Source: Dipteris shenzhenensis (Eukaryota > Polypodiophyta > Polypodiopsida > Gleicheniales). From it: a stretch of DNA of 64,000 nucleotides. Each line of letters starts with the position of its first letter. Position 1 is the stretch's first letter. The notes under the pieces were generated by a model, which worked only from the letters and a program-made list of their open reading frames with translations, did not search any database and had not been told where the DNA came from. The stretch is taken from assembly GCA_047967505.1 (NCBI GenBank), contig CM106539.1; one strand, written 5' to 3'. This document shows, in pieces, positions 1 through 9,136 of this stretch. The position numbers and the translations under genes are program-made.

Positions 1-462
1 ACAAAGCAAAGACAGAAAATGCAAATCTACTTTCAGTTAATGAGCCTCCACAAGATGAGGCATCCCATGAAGATTATGCATTTTAAAACATCTCTATGTA
101 TGCTCCAGATCTCTCTTTTTATGTCAAGGTACTCAGCCTGGATAGTCCTCCAAAATGAATGAAATAAACTATTGTGTTTTTTGTGTGTTTTGTAAACACC
201 TCTGGTCACCTTATGATGTAGGCCATGTGTATGTTTTGCTCCATGGTACCTCTTGTAGACATTGTGTGCATGTACATGCAGGGGAGATAACCATTGGAAG
301 GTCTTTTTGTATCCCTTTTTGTTTACCTTACACCCATGGGAACCCTTGCTAGCATGAGAACCTAGCCATAGATTTATCCTTGACCACCATGAGATGGCAT
401 GAGAAACTATGAGACTAGATGTATCCTTGACATAGCCTGAGGCATTTCCTTGAGGGGGGGTT
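1..462 (+). other. 3' internal end of an LTR retrotransposon that begins left of the window
   Basis: This stretch lies just upstream of an LTR and ends in a polypurine tract (a run of G at 454-460), so it is read as the 3' non-coding end of an element whose body lies outside the window. I see no recognisable protein domain in it. A 146-codon open frame on the opposite strand (33-473) is rich in His and Lys, resembles nothing I know and runs through the LTR boundary, so I treat it as chance. Confidence 0.45.
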
Positions 463-760
463 TGTTGGGACATCTCAAGGTGTATGCCTCAGGCACACCT
501 TATGTTTCTATGTGTGAGTGCTAGAGGCACAGTTAGGTGCCCACAAGCACAGTTAGGTGGTGGAGAGCCACATAGGATGATTGAGAGAATCTAGGAGCAG
601 ATTGAGGAGATGATTGTGGAGCTCTGAAGTCATCAGTGATGTCAGTGAGCATGTATGAGGTGCCTACTTAAGGACCTCACTCTTCTTCATTCTACAACCA
701 AGTAATGCAAGTATTCTGAGTTTGTGTCCACTCTTTGCTTTCCTTTCAGTTTCTCCAACA
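463..760 (+). repeat. 3' LTR, 298 bp
   Basis: The segment starts TGTTGG and ends CCAACA, a perfect 6-bp terminal inverted repeat of the TG..CA type. A G-rich polypurine tract sits 2 bp upstream, which marks it as a 3' LTR on the plus strand. The 5 bp on either side (GGGTT and GAATC) do not match, so it is not a solo LTR. The matching 5' LTR, expected to be preceded by GAATC, would lie left of the window. Confidence 0.7.
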
Positions 761-786
761 GAATCCTTGCCCTTGGTTGGTTTGAC

Positions 787-1958
787 TCAATTGTGTTGGA
801 GATAGGGGGTGTTGAGTAGCTGAGGAAGCAGGGGTAAGTTGGGGGTATATAGAGCTAAGTTGTGAGCTACCTCTAACATATACTCATGGAACCAGAAGTA
901 AACCAAGAGAGCTATTCGAATTTTAGAAGGGAAAGAGGCAACCCAACCAATAAAAGCATAAACAAGAACAGGTCCGGAAGAGAAAGAAAAAAAGTGGGGA
1001 AGGTTTTGAAAGACGTACCATAGAAGATGATCAACCCAGATGATAGAGGTCAAGCAGGAGGAATTTGGGTTAGATTTTTTGCATTGACACTTGAGGAAAG
1101 GTCTAACAGTGTTCCAACAATTTTTGAGTAATTTTTTGGGTTCTCGAATTTTATCTTGATTTACAGGTCCTTTTGTTCTAGCAATGAGTGTCGAACTAGA
1201 GCATTTTGAAGGGTCTATGTCTGAGAGTTTAATTTGGCTAAGCTCAAAGCAAAAGTCATTGGAAAGAAGATGTTTAGCCTGGATTGCAGTAGATTTACAA
1301 TAGTCTACAAAATTGGAGGGGAAGCTGCAAGTAAGCGCAAGGGAAGTAACAGAAAAAGGGGCTCTATGGTTTATGACCTTGAAATCCCATAATTTATGTT
1401 CTAAATGAATAGAATCCAATCAAGTTGTCGAGGAGGGAGGAGAGGAATGGCTCCTGAAAAGGCTTGGGAAATACCTTTTTGTAATGAAGTGGTTGGGAAG
1501 TCAAAGATGAAAGGGGCCTCTTTTTCTTCATTATCCAAGAGGTCAAAATGAACCAGAGGATTAACAATATTAGGTACACTTTTTCTTTCTATAGGGATAG
1601 GAGGAATGCCATTAAGTTGAAAAAGTTTGTTCACAATGGAAGGAAGAGTAGAGAAATAAGAATTGAGGTCACATACATCTTGGCAGTCAACAATAGGAAG
1701 AGAAGAAAGTAGCTTGTTGAAAGCTTCTAGAAAATCAAACTGGTCTCTTTTTGATGCAACCAATAAAGCAATCCAATCATTGACAGAAGCAATGGTAATC
1801 TTTTCCAGAGAGGCTCTTTTTTCAAAGTCTAATAATTTTTTGTGGAAATCTGGTCCTTTAAAATAGGAAAGGATGCATTGAGTACCAATAGGTAGAATAG
1901 GTAAACTGCCATTAGTTGCAGAGTATCCCAACTTAACCAGGGAAGGGATCCAAATAGT
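787..1958 (-). pseudogene. unrecognised coding region, one frameshift
   Basis: Two long minus-strand frames (1958 to 1401, then 1419 to 787) abut and together give about 390 residues, broken once near 1410-1420 where a 2-bp change would join them. Upstream of the first frame is a good 3' splice site on the minus strand: a CTAAC branch-like motif at 1976-1980, a pyrimidine tract and CAG ending at 1959. The first frame has no convincing ATG there, so this is probably a downstream exon. I do not recognise the protein. Its second half has a Cys-containing segment (CQC near residue 115 of the second frame) followed by a hydrophobic stretch. It could be a host gene exon or part of an unknown element. 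The donor exon is not identified. Confidence 0.4.
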
Positions 1959-1984
1959 CTGCACATGAAGAGAGGGTTAGTATG

Positions 1985-2536
1985 ATTAAAAAAAGGGGGG
2001 GAAGGGAAACAAGATTAGGGAGGAAAATTTAATAATTAACTAATAGTAATAATTACTTGGTCTACTTGGAAAAATTATGTGTGTGTAAATAGTTCAGTAT
2101 CCCATCATATATATGAACCATATATTTATTTTCAAGTACTATTACCAATAATTAAAATAGGAATTTAAATTAGAAAAGATACATATACTCCAAACATTAG
2201 ATTCATACTTGCTGAAGTGTAAATCTTTTTTTAATTGATTTTTTATGAAATCCAAAAGAGATAACAATGTATCTTCAAAGGGTAGCCAAGGCAATCATGT
2301 ACTTGATAACAATTATTCGAGGACGGAAGTTCTATACCTGCCAACCAACCAAACAATAACCAAAGTTAGAACTTTACAGATTATTGAATGGGTGACAGGT
2401 ATATCCAAGCATCCTTCCCCCACTTGTTATTGTGCTGTCATGAATAATACTTATAACAAACAACAAGTACCCAGGCTTATATTAGAAAAAAAGGGGGGGT
2501 CAGAACATATACAAACAAAAGGAGTCAAAAATATAT
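1985..2536. other. AT-rich sequence, no gene seen
   Basis: I see no coding signal apart from a 100-codon plus-strand frame (2245-2547) that looks random in composition. The stretch would be intronic if the exon-like fragment at 3119-3300 and the coding region at 787-1958 belong to one minus-strand gene. Confidence 0.4.
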
Positions 2537-2911
2537 TAATTTCCTAGCCTTCCATAAAGGAGGCATGATAAAAGTAAGTGAAAAAAAGCCTACCATATAC
2601 AAGGCACAGTAAATTAAAGGTTAGTGTACTAATTTCCTAGCCTTCCATAAAGGAGGCATGATAAAAGTAAGTGAAAAAAAGGAGCCTACCATATAGGAGG
2701 CATAGTAAATTAAAGGTTAGGGTATTAATTTCCTAGCCTGCCATAAAGGAGGCATAAAAGATTAAGAAACCTAATGTAGTGCTACACCTTCCATAGAGGA
2801 GGTATAATACTTGTTAGAGAGAGTTAGAGAAAATAATTAACAAGCCTTCTGTTAAGGAGGCACAATAAATATTGAAAGTTATGGATACGTAGTCCCCTTA
2901 TTTCGGAGGGA
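2537..2911. repeat. array of eight short hairpin units
   Basis: An 18-bp imperfect palindrome, GCCTTCCATAAAGGAGGC in its best form, recurs at 2547, 2588, 2640, 2684, 2736, 2786, 2844 and 2893, with spacings of 41 to 58 bp. Each unit can form a 5- to 6-bp stem, GCCTTC paired with GGAGGC, around an A/T-rich loop. The first 220 bp also form a 93-96 bp tandem repeat (starts at 2537, 2630 and 2726) that contains two hairpins per unit. Later units are more diverged but keep both arms; unit six changes the closing G-C pair to A-T on both sides. Confidence 0.8.
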
Positions 2912-3118
2912 ATGACATGTTAATAAGATGCAGGGGTATGAAACTAAATAGGTGCAATTCAAATGCTAATACTGAATTGTGTGCATGAAACAGGAAAATA
3001 GTTAAAGTAAGAGTTACATGGGTGACAGGCAGGGTAGCATGGCCCCATGTCTATTATTGTACAATTATTCAAATGAAAACTCATAGAGCAGAGCTAATAA
3101 CTGCAATTCCACCATTAT

Positions 3119-3300
3119 TTTAATTGTGTCTTGGCATTTCTAGCTAGGTACGGTCTAGTTCTAATAATTCCACCACATCTCTCAAATTCTTTTCGGGCTT
3201 CCTCCATCTTTTGATTGATGAAGGCAATTTTGGCAGGGTCTTAATTAGCAGACATTCTAGTAGTCTTCTTATATATCGGGGTGTTTGGTCCCAACTTTGT
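3119..3300 (-). pseudogene. exon-like coding fragment, unknown protein
   Basis: About 60 minus-strand codons read as ordinary protein with a single TAA. The piece includes the run INQKMEEARKEFERCGG. A plausible splice acceptor (pyrimidine-rich, ending TTTCCAG) lies just upstream at about 3301-3320. I do not recognise the family. It lies on the same strand as the coding region at 787-1958 and could be an upstream exon of it, but I find no strong donor site to prove that. Confidence 0.3.
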
Positions 3301-3777
3301 CTGGAAATAATCATCAAGGGTTATAGGAATAATTTTTATTTTCTAAAAGAAGAAAAAGAAATTTAATCACAACTATAAAACAAGCTTTGAATAAGTATAC
3401 TTCATAGCTTAGGAGATTGCAACTAGTATTACAAGAACCGCCTACATTGGAGCAGAAAGGACTAAGAAGAAAAATAAAAAATAACTTAGCATTTTCTTTA
3501 AAAGAAGAGATAGATGTATATTTATCAGTGTGTATGGACAAGCACGCATACTCATATAAAAAATGATAAAAAAGAATTTAAAGGATCAAAAAGAATTTAA
3601 GAGATACAAAAGAGGGGGTAATTAATAAGTGATGTAAAGGGCAGGTTAGTAATAACGACCGAAGGTTAGCTTATGGTTAATAGGCATATGAGGTAAGGTT
3701 ATACTTATAGTGCCATGCATACAGGATACGTGGCATAGGGACATGAAGCCAAGAGGCAAGTAGAGAAAGTGGAAGGA
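3301..3777. other. intergenic, no gene seen
   Basis: AT-rich sequence between the exon-like fragment and the left target duplication of Copia-1. Only short frames of random composition are present. Confidence 0.5.
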
Positions 3778-3782
3778 CCTAG

Positions 3783-3907
3783 TGTGGGAGAGGAGACACC
3801 AAAATGTGGTGGAGCAAAAGCTACTCCAGTTTATTCCTCTATCATATATATATGAGTATACATGGGCACTGTACAAGTGGGTGGGCACACTGCCCTTTAC
3901 CCCAACA
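3783..3907 (-). repeat. Copia-1 3' LTR (125 bp, internal deletion)
   Basis: On the minus strand it runs TGTTGGGG to CTCCCACA. It matches the 148-bp LTR at 16890-17037 except for five transitions and the loss of about 23 bp between two GGAGA repeats. The minus-strand TATA run (near 3847) is kept. The polypurine tract AAGTGGGAGGT abuts it at 3908-3918. Confidence 0.9.
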
Positions 3908-3998
3908 ACCTCCCACTTAAAGGCAGTGTGTCTTTAAGGGAGTATAGTACACATATAATACAATCAGCCATAGGCTGAAAAACAAGATGACCAGACCG

Positions 3999-5083
3999 TC
4001 ATCCTATGCCCATCGGCACTTTACAATGTGCAAAGTGCATAGAGGATAAGCTGCTAGTAGACATCAGGTTTGCAGGATAGAAAATGACAAGCTGTAGATG
4101 CCTGTTAACCAAGATCTCATGCCAGATCTCACTGGGAGAGTGAACTCTCACCACCACATGCTCCTGTGCTAAGTCCATAGCACCCGAACTATCACTGTGC
4201 AAAGAAAATGTCTCTCTAGTACCTGTGACCATAAGCACATGCCCTACAATAGACCTCTGCTGGTCTACCCAACCTGCATCACCTGCATGCTGCTCCTGGA
4301 AGCATAAGGACTTGATGTCCACAATCGCTTCCCTACTGCCAAAATCTGCCATAATCATGCTACCAACTCCCACTGCAACAGAAGCAAGAACCGAAAGTGT
4401 AGCCCCAATGGCAAACATGTGAGAACCAAGTCTCAACATAGTCATGGATGCATGAAGTACTATGGCTGCCATATCAACCATAACTTGCTGCTCAACTGAT
4501 CTGTGATCGTCAAACCTACTGTGTTTCAAGTATGGAGCCAATACAAGCAATGGAGTACTCAATAACTTCCCCCTCTCCATACTGAAACAACCAAGTATCT
4601 GACAAACATCATCAAGACCATGCAGCTCTCATTGCAAAGCATCCTCGTCCATAAGGAACCATATGGCAAGTAACCTCAGAAGGATAGCAACCTCCTGAAT
4701 ACTGAGACCATAACCTGTCTCACTGCGCATCACATCTTGAGCTCTCATAATGGTATCAAACCTATGAAGCCAAGCTCGAGGGGATTGCTTCTGGCCATGG
4801 AGGCACTTACAAAGCAAACATATCAATGATTCCTGCCCGTGCGCAATATGACCTGAGTCAATAACTGCAGAAACCACATCTATCTTGGCATAACCAGCCA
4901 ATGGATCATACCGGGTATCATTAGCCAAGGTATCCTCCTCACCAAGCATAGCCTCATCCTCATCTGCAAGAGGCACTCCGCATCCTGGGAGTAAATTGTA
5001 ATTGTCCATAGAAGATGCATCAACAATCTCCATAGGAGTATAAACCTATGGAATACTAGAGACATCTGACCATCTCTGACCAA
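3999..5083 (-). pseudogene. Copia-1 pol 3' part: remnants of RT and RNase H
   Basis: Two overlapping minus-strand frames (5083-4629 and 4580-3999) carry what is left of the 3' half of pol. A box GQKQSPRAW at about 4775 corresponds to the Copia RT box normally written GLKQAPRAW. Near 4190 the run HSDSSGAMDLA corresponds to the RNase H CDS.GA..LA box. Everything else of the RT, including the fingers and the YVDD catalytic loop, is missing or scrambled. The last residues, ending AHCKVPMGIG, also occur next to the related LTR at 26588, so the 3' end is shared by the family. Confidence 0.65.
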
Positions 5084-5096
5084 AATCAGGAAGTAA

Positions 5097-6278
5097 TCAT
5101 GGCTGTCCCAACTTTATAACCTGCTCACCGTGGGAAAAACCTCGCACTCCAAGGGATATGGGCTGTCTCTGCATAGAATTTGGAGGTATAAGTGCACTTA
5201 CACCCTCCTGGAACACCACTCTCCTACTATCCATACTCCTGGGCTGTCTAAACATAGCATCCTCTTTGAAATAGACATTATGGCTGCATATCAACTCTCT
5301 AGTTAAAGAATCCCATAACCTGTAGTCCCTACTAGACTCATTGTATCCAAGGAGAATAAGCCTCGCAGCCAAACACACGTAAATGCTCATAACATGGTGC
5401 CCTGCCTGTCAAGAAGTCAAATGGCACTCTACCATTCAGAGATCTCCTGGGTGACCTGTTAAGCAAGTATGCAGCTATCTTACATGCCTCAGCCCAATAG
5501 CATTCGGTAAGACCTGCATATCGTAGCATGCTACCAATCCTATCCAATAGAATCCAATTTATGCCTTCTGCCAAGGCATCGTGAGCAGAAAGATGAGGAG
5601 TGGTCAACACCCTCTTGATACCAACTGTATCACATAGATGCTGAAATCTAGAAGAGGTAAACTCTGCATCACCATCAGTCATCAAGCTTAATAGCTTCTT
5701 TCCTGACTGATTTTCAGCATTACCCAAGAAGCGCTGAAATGTATCATATACATCATGCTTCTGCCGAATCGGATATACCCATATGTACTTTGTAGCAGCA
5801 TCAATAAATGTCACAAAGTAAGAGGCGCCACCCAGTGAAACGGTAGGCATAGGCCCACAAACTACACTATGAACCAACTGCAATGGCTCAACATACCTCT
5901 CACTGACTATCTTCCTCACAAAAGAGGATCCTGAGTGCTGACCATCATCACAATCATGACACAAAATTTGAGAGACATCTATAACAGGAATGTATCTTAA
6001 TGTTGTAAGGGCTTCCATACCTGCAGAGTAGACATATGTCCAAGTCTGGCATACCATAGACTAATTGATGGCTGCTTACTAATCATAAGCATCTTATCCT
6101 GGACACCTGATACATGCAATGCATAAGAGAATCCAACCCGTGATCCCCTAGCCATAACCAGATTGCCTCTAGCAATCTTCCATGCATGATCACCCAGCAT
6201 GATCACCCAAAGAGACATGATAACGTGCCTCAACCAACTGTCCAATACTGATCTTGCTTGTAGCAAGTCCTGTAGCAA
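5097..6278 (-). pseudogene. Copia-1 integrase
   Basis: GAG-pre-integrase box LWYARLGHMS (about 6060-6090), then an integrase core over 6057-5338. The catalytic triad is damaged: the first Asp box reads HSVVCGPM where HSDVCGPM is expected, the second reads TDGDAEF with Asp kept, and the Glu box reads ALAEGIN with Glu kept. The motif GCEAYSPW marks the end of the core. A frame break separates the pre-integrase box from the core, and a further open frame (5390-5097) carries the C-terminal linker (RLILLGYNESSRDYRLW). It sits in the normal Copia order, protease before it and RT after it. Confidence 0.8.
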
Positions 6279-7143
6279 GTCCTAGTATATGTCTAACCCT
6301 CTGTAGAACAAGAATAGAACCACTAGGCATAACAACGTGGATATCCCCATAACCATAGACATCCATAGAATGATCAATGCCCATCAAACCACTCTCCACA
6401 ATGCATTCCTGATATGCACTGAACCATGACCTATGAGGGGTCATATGACATGAAGCACATGGATCTAACATCCAATCACTGAGAATGGGTACATCAGTGG
6501 CCAAGAAGGAGGTGCCAGACATAGACAAAAGAATGCCTTCATCACTGCTACTATCAGTGGAAACCCTGGCATCCACGCCTTGAAGCTCAGCATGCTTCTT
6601 CTCCTTCTTCCTGTCATTCTTATCCTTGCTCTTCTTCTTGCATTTTCTTAGCCATTTCCAGCAATACTTTTTCATGTGGCCATACTTTCCATAATAGAAA
6701 CATCTAACATAAGTCCGAGAGCTAGACTTGCTCTTGGAATTCCCCCTTGAACATGACCTGTTTCTACCAATAGATCTACCTCTGGAGTGCATATCAAGGC
6801 TGTATTTCAGCCCATCATGCTGTTGCATAACACTATCATGGTCATACATCTGGCATATACAAGTATAGAACTCATATGCATGGTAGTCTACACCCTGTAC
6901 ACCATCCTGTACCAGCAAGTAGACCGACTTCGAGAGTGATGATTGAATGATAGAGCATGCTTGCTCATCCATGTCATCCCAATCACTCTGTTTAATGCTA
7001 TTAGGCTTGATACCTTTGCATTGAATGGGCTTATGTTGCCTCTTCTGCACTAACACATCATAAATCTGCTCTTTCCAATACTGAAAGTTTGATCCATCCA
7101 ACCTCTCAATATCAAAGAGGGCACTACCAGCTATAGATGCCAT
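6190..7143 (-). CDS. Copia-1 gag-protease
   Basis: The frame is open from the ATG at 7143 (MASIAGSALFDIERLDGSNF, a typical Copia gag start with a YWK motif just after it) to 6190. The central gag domain is shortened: after about 70 residues the frame passes quickly to a Lys/Arg/Ser-rich segment. The zinc knuckle reads CFYYGKYGHMKKYC, with the second Cys replaced by Tyr. The protease core follows, with LDPCASCHMTPH in place of the usual D-S/T-G-A triad region. The open frame continues upstream of the ATG to 7380 without gag similarity, so the internal ATG is the likely start. Copia-2 carries a second, more damaged copy. Confidence 0.75.
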   Translation of the reverse strand: MASIAGSALFDIERLDGSNFQYWKEQIYDVLVQKRQHKPIQCKGIKPNSIKQSDWDDMDEQACSIIQSSLSKSVYLLVQDGVQGVDYHAYEFYTCICQMYDHDSVMQQHDGLKYSLDMHSRGRSIGRNRSCSRGNSKSKSSSRTYVRCFYYGKYGHMKKYCWKWLRKCKKKSKDKNDRKKEKKHAELQGVDARVSTDSSSDEGILLSMSGTSFLATDVPILSDWMLDPCASCHMTPHRSWFSAYQECIVESGLMGIDHSMDVYGYGDIHVVMPSGSILVLQRVRHILGLATGLATSKISIGQLVEARYHVSLGDHAG

Positions 7144-8998
7144 ATTTGTGGCACAATAGCTCACAACCAAAGAGCAATATAGTGCAATAGGAAACCCAAA
7201 AGACCAAAAAATATAGTGTTCTCCAGACCAATCAGGTCTCCAAATAAACTGGCTGATCCAATGCTCAAAATCACTCAGCCATAAAGAGGCATAAACAAGT
7301 ATGCAGCCTAGTAACCTACCACCAATGCCTGGCAATCCAAGTAAGAAATGCACTGAACCAAATGAGCAATGCCTGCTCAACCAATGGCAATAGGAGCCCA
7401 GCTCAACTATCCATAAACATCAATGCGGCATCCACCAATGCAAATCCATAATGCATCGAAATAGCATTTACTGCATCACCAATGCATCACCTGAAGTGTG
7501 CAATCCTTTGGCAACAAAATCAAGCATTCACCACTTGCCAAATGTGCCAAAGTGACTTGCCAAAATGCCAATAATGCCCTTGGACTGAAGTGAGATCCCA
7601 ATCACTTTCTGTAATTTACTGTGAGTTCCCAATTCACTGTTGTGCAAGAGAAATTCCTACAACAATACCTCACAGCCACTTTGGGCAAAATAACACACTG
7701 TCCCTGTCTTTGAATAGCAATATCTTTTCACTGAAAGACTGAATGCCAAAGCTGTAAACAGCAACATTGTAGCTGGTAGAAAGATCTACAACTTGTCAGC
7801 TGACTTAAAGAGCCAAATCCTTGTGGATTCTCAGATATTCTCACCTGAAAAACAGCTTCTTGCACATTGGTCACAAATAGACAGTAGATTGCAACTTTTG
7901 GTGGTCTTGCAGAGGCTGTAACTCCCTCAGCTTATACCGGATAAAATTGCTTCCAAAAGCAAAGTTGTAGTATGTTTTGTGAACTACAACTTTCCAGTTC
8001 AGCATAAAGTGCAATTCCACACTAGGAAAGAGATATTCAGTCCTAAATATGACTGTTTTGTCATAAAAAACAGCAATAGCAGCTTCCTTGAATGTTTGCT
8101 GCCCTTTACAGCACTCATCTGCTCTGGCAAAAAACAGCCCCAAAAATGGTCAAAATAAATCAGCCCCGAGAATGCTCACAGATCAGCAATAAAATAGCCC
8201 AAAAGCACTAGCAAAATAGCCTCGAAATGTGCTCCAACCAATTGTAATGTCCTGACCAATGGCAAACACAATGCCATAAAATCAGCCTCGAATACGGTAA
8301 CAAATCAGCCCCAAAATGCTGACAAACCAGCCATAAAATAGCTCCAAACAATGCTAATCTGACAGGATCTCAATATATCACCATACCACCGTATGTATTT
8401 AACATAGGCAAATAACCATGCATCCAACGAACTGTCAATGCATCTCAACCAGGCATGTACAACTGTCAAAGCATGTGTCACCAGTCGACAAAAGTATCTA
8501 CAATGGCCTCTGACAAGAGAACTCCTAACCTGAGTCTCTATTAGCCTACTGTCACTCGGGGAGACCTACACCTATCCCCGAGCCAAGCCAAGACCAACTG
8601 AAAGAAACTGACGCTGTCTAATGCCCAGCACGGACAAGATGCAGCAAATTATGTCCAACAGGACCCAAATGCATGGGAAAACACGAGCTAACAAAGCTCA
8701 ATTGCAAGCGAAAGAAGGTACATAGTGCACAAGCACATATCCCACACAATGTCCACAAGGCGTACTTTTGCAAAATGTCCTGCAAAGAGACCAAAATCAG
8801 CCAATGCTTAGCTCAAAGACCTCAAATGCAACACCGGCTATCTCCCAAGCATACAACTGCATCAAACATGCAATCCACAAGCTCCCCAACAGCTCATCTT
8901 CTCCAAAGTGGATGTTGTTGCTATCACTGGGCTGCTCTTCCTTTGCTCACGGGATGGAGTTGCTGCTAGTGCTAGGATGCTCTTGTTCTCTTGTTGAG
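7144..8998 (-). other. Copia-1 leader, part nearest gag
   Basis: Non-coding leader between the primer site and gag. It is clearly similar to the Copia-2 leader at 18300-19484 read on the other strand: shared AAATCAGCC-type repeats, GTTGTAG stretches and the GTCAATGCATC run. There is no open frame of note. Confidence 0.6.
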
Positions 8999-9015
8999 AG
9001 TGTGAGAAAGTTTTG
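8999..9015. repeat. LINE target-site duplication, left copy
   Basis: AGTGTGAGAAAGTTTTG, 17 bp, identical to 16316-16332. The sequence just outside the two copies reads on as continuous Copia-1 leader. Confidence 0.93.
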
Positions 9016-9062
9016 CCGAAAAAACAGTGCTAATTATATTACTTCGAGAACAAGATACAAAA

Positions 9063-9108
9063 GGTCAGCTTGTAGCTGACGGGCTGCGTTCACAAATCGG
9101 ACACAGCC
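9063..9108 (-). other. two abutting stem-loops in the LINE 3' UTR
   Basis: GTCAGCT/AGCTGAC forms a perfect 7-bp stem with a 3-nt loop (9063-9079). Immediately beside it, 9080-9108 forms a stem of about 8 bp (GGGCTGTG with CGCAGCCC, one G-U pair). They lie within 95 nt of the element's 3' end. In LINEs with stringent 3' recognition, such structures are what the reverse transcriptase binds; here that role is inferred. Confidence 0.7.
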
Positions 9109-9136
9109 CTAAGAGGTAACAAAATAAATCATACTC

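Noticed and set aside
33-473. 146-codon minus-strand frame, His/Lys-rich
   Set aside because: It runs antisense through the 3' end of an LTR element and across the LTR boundary, with no recognisable domain.
463-760. Solo LTR formed by recombination
   Set aside because: A polypurine tract abuts the left side and the 5-bp flanks differ, so it is the 3' LTR of an element to the left.
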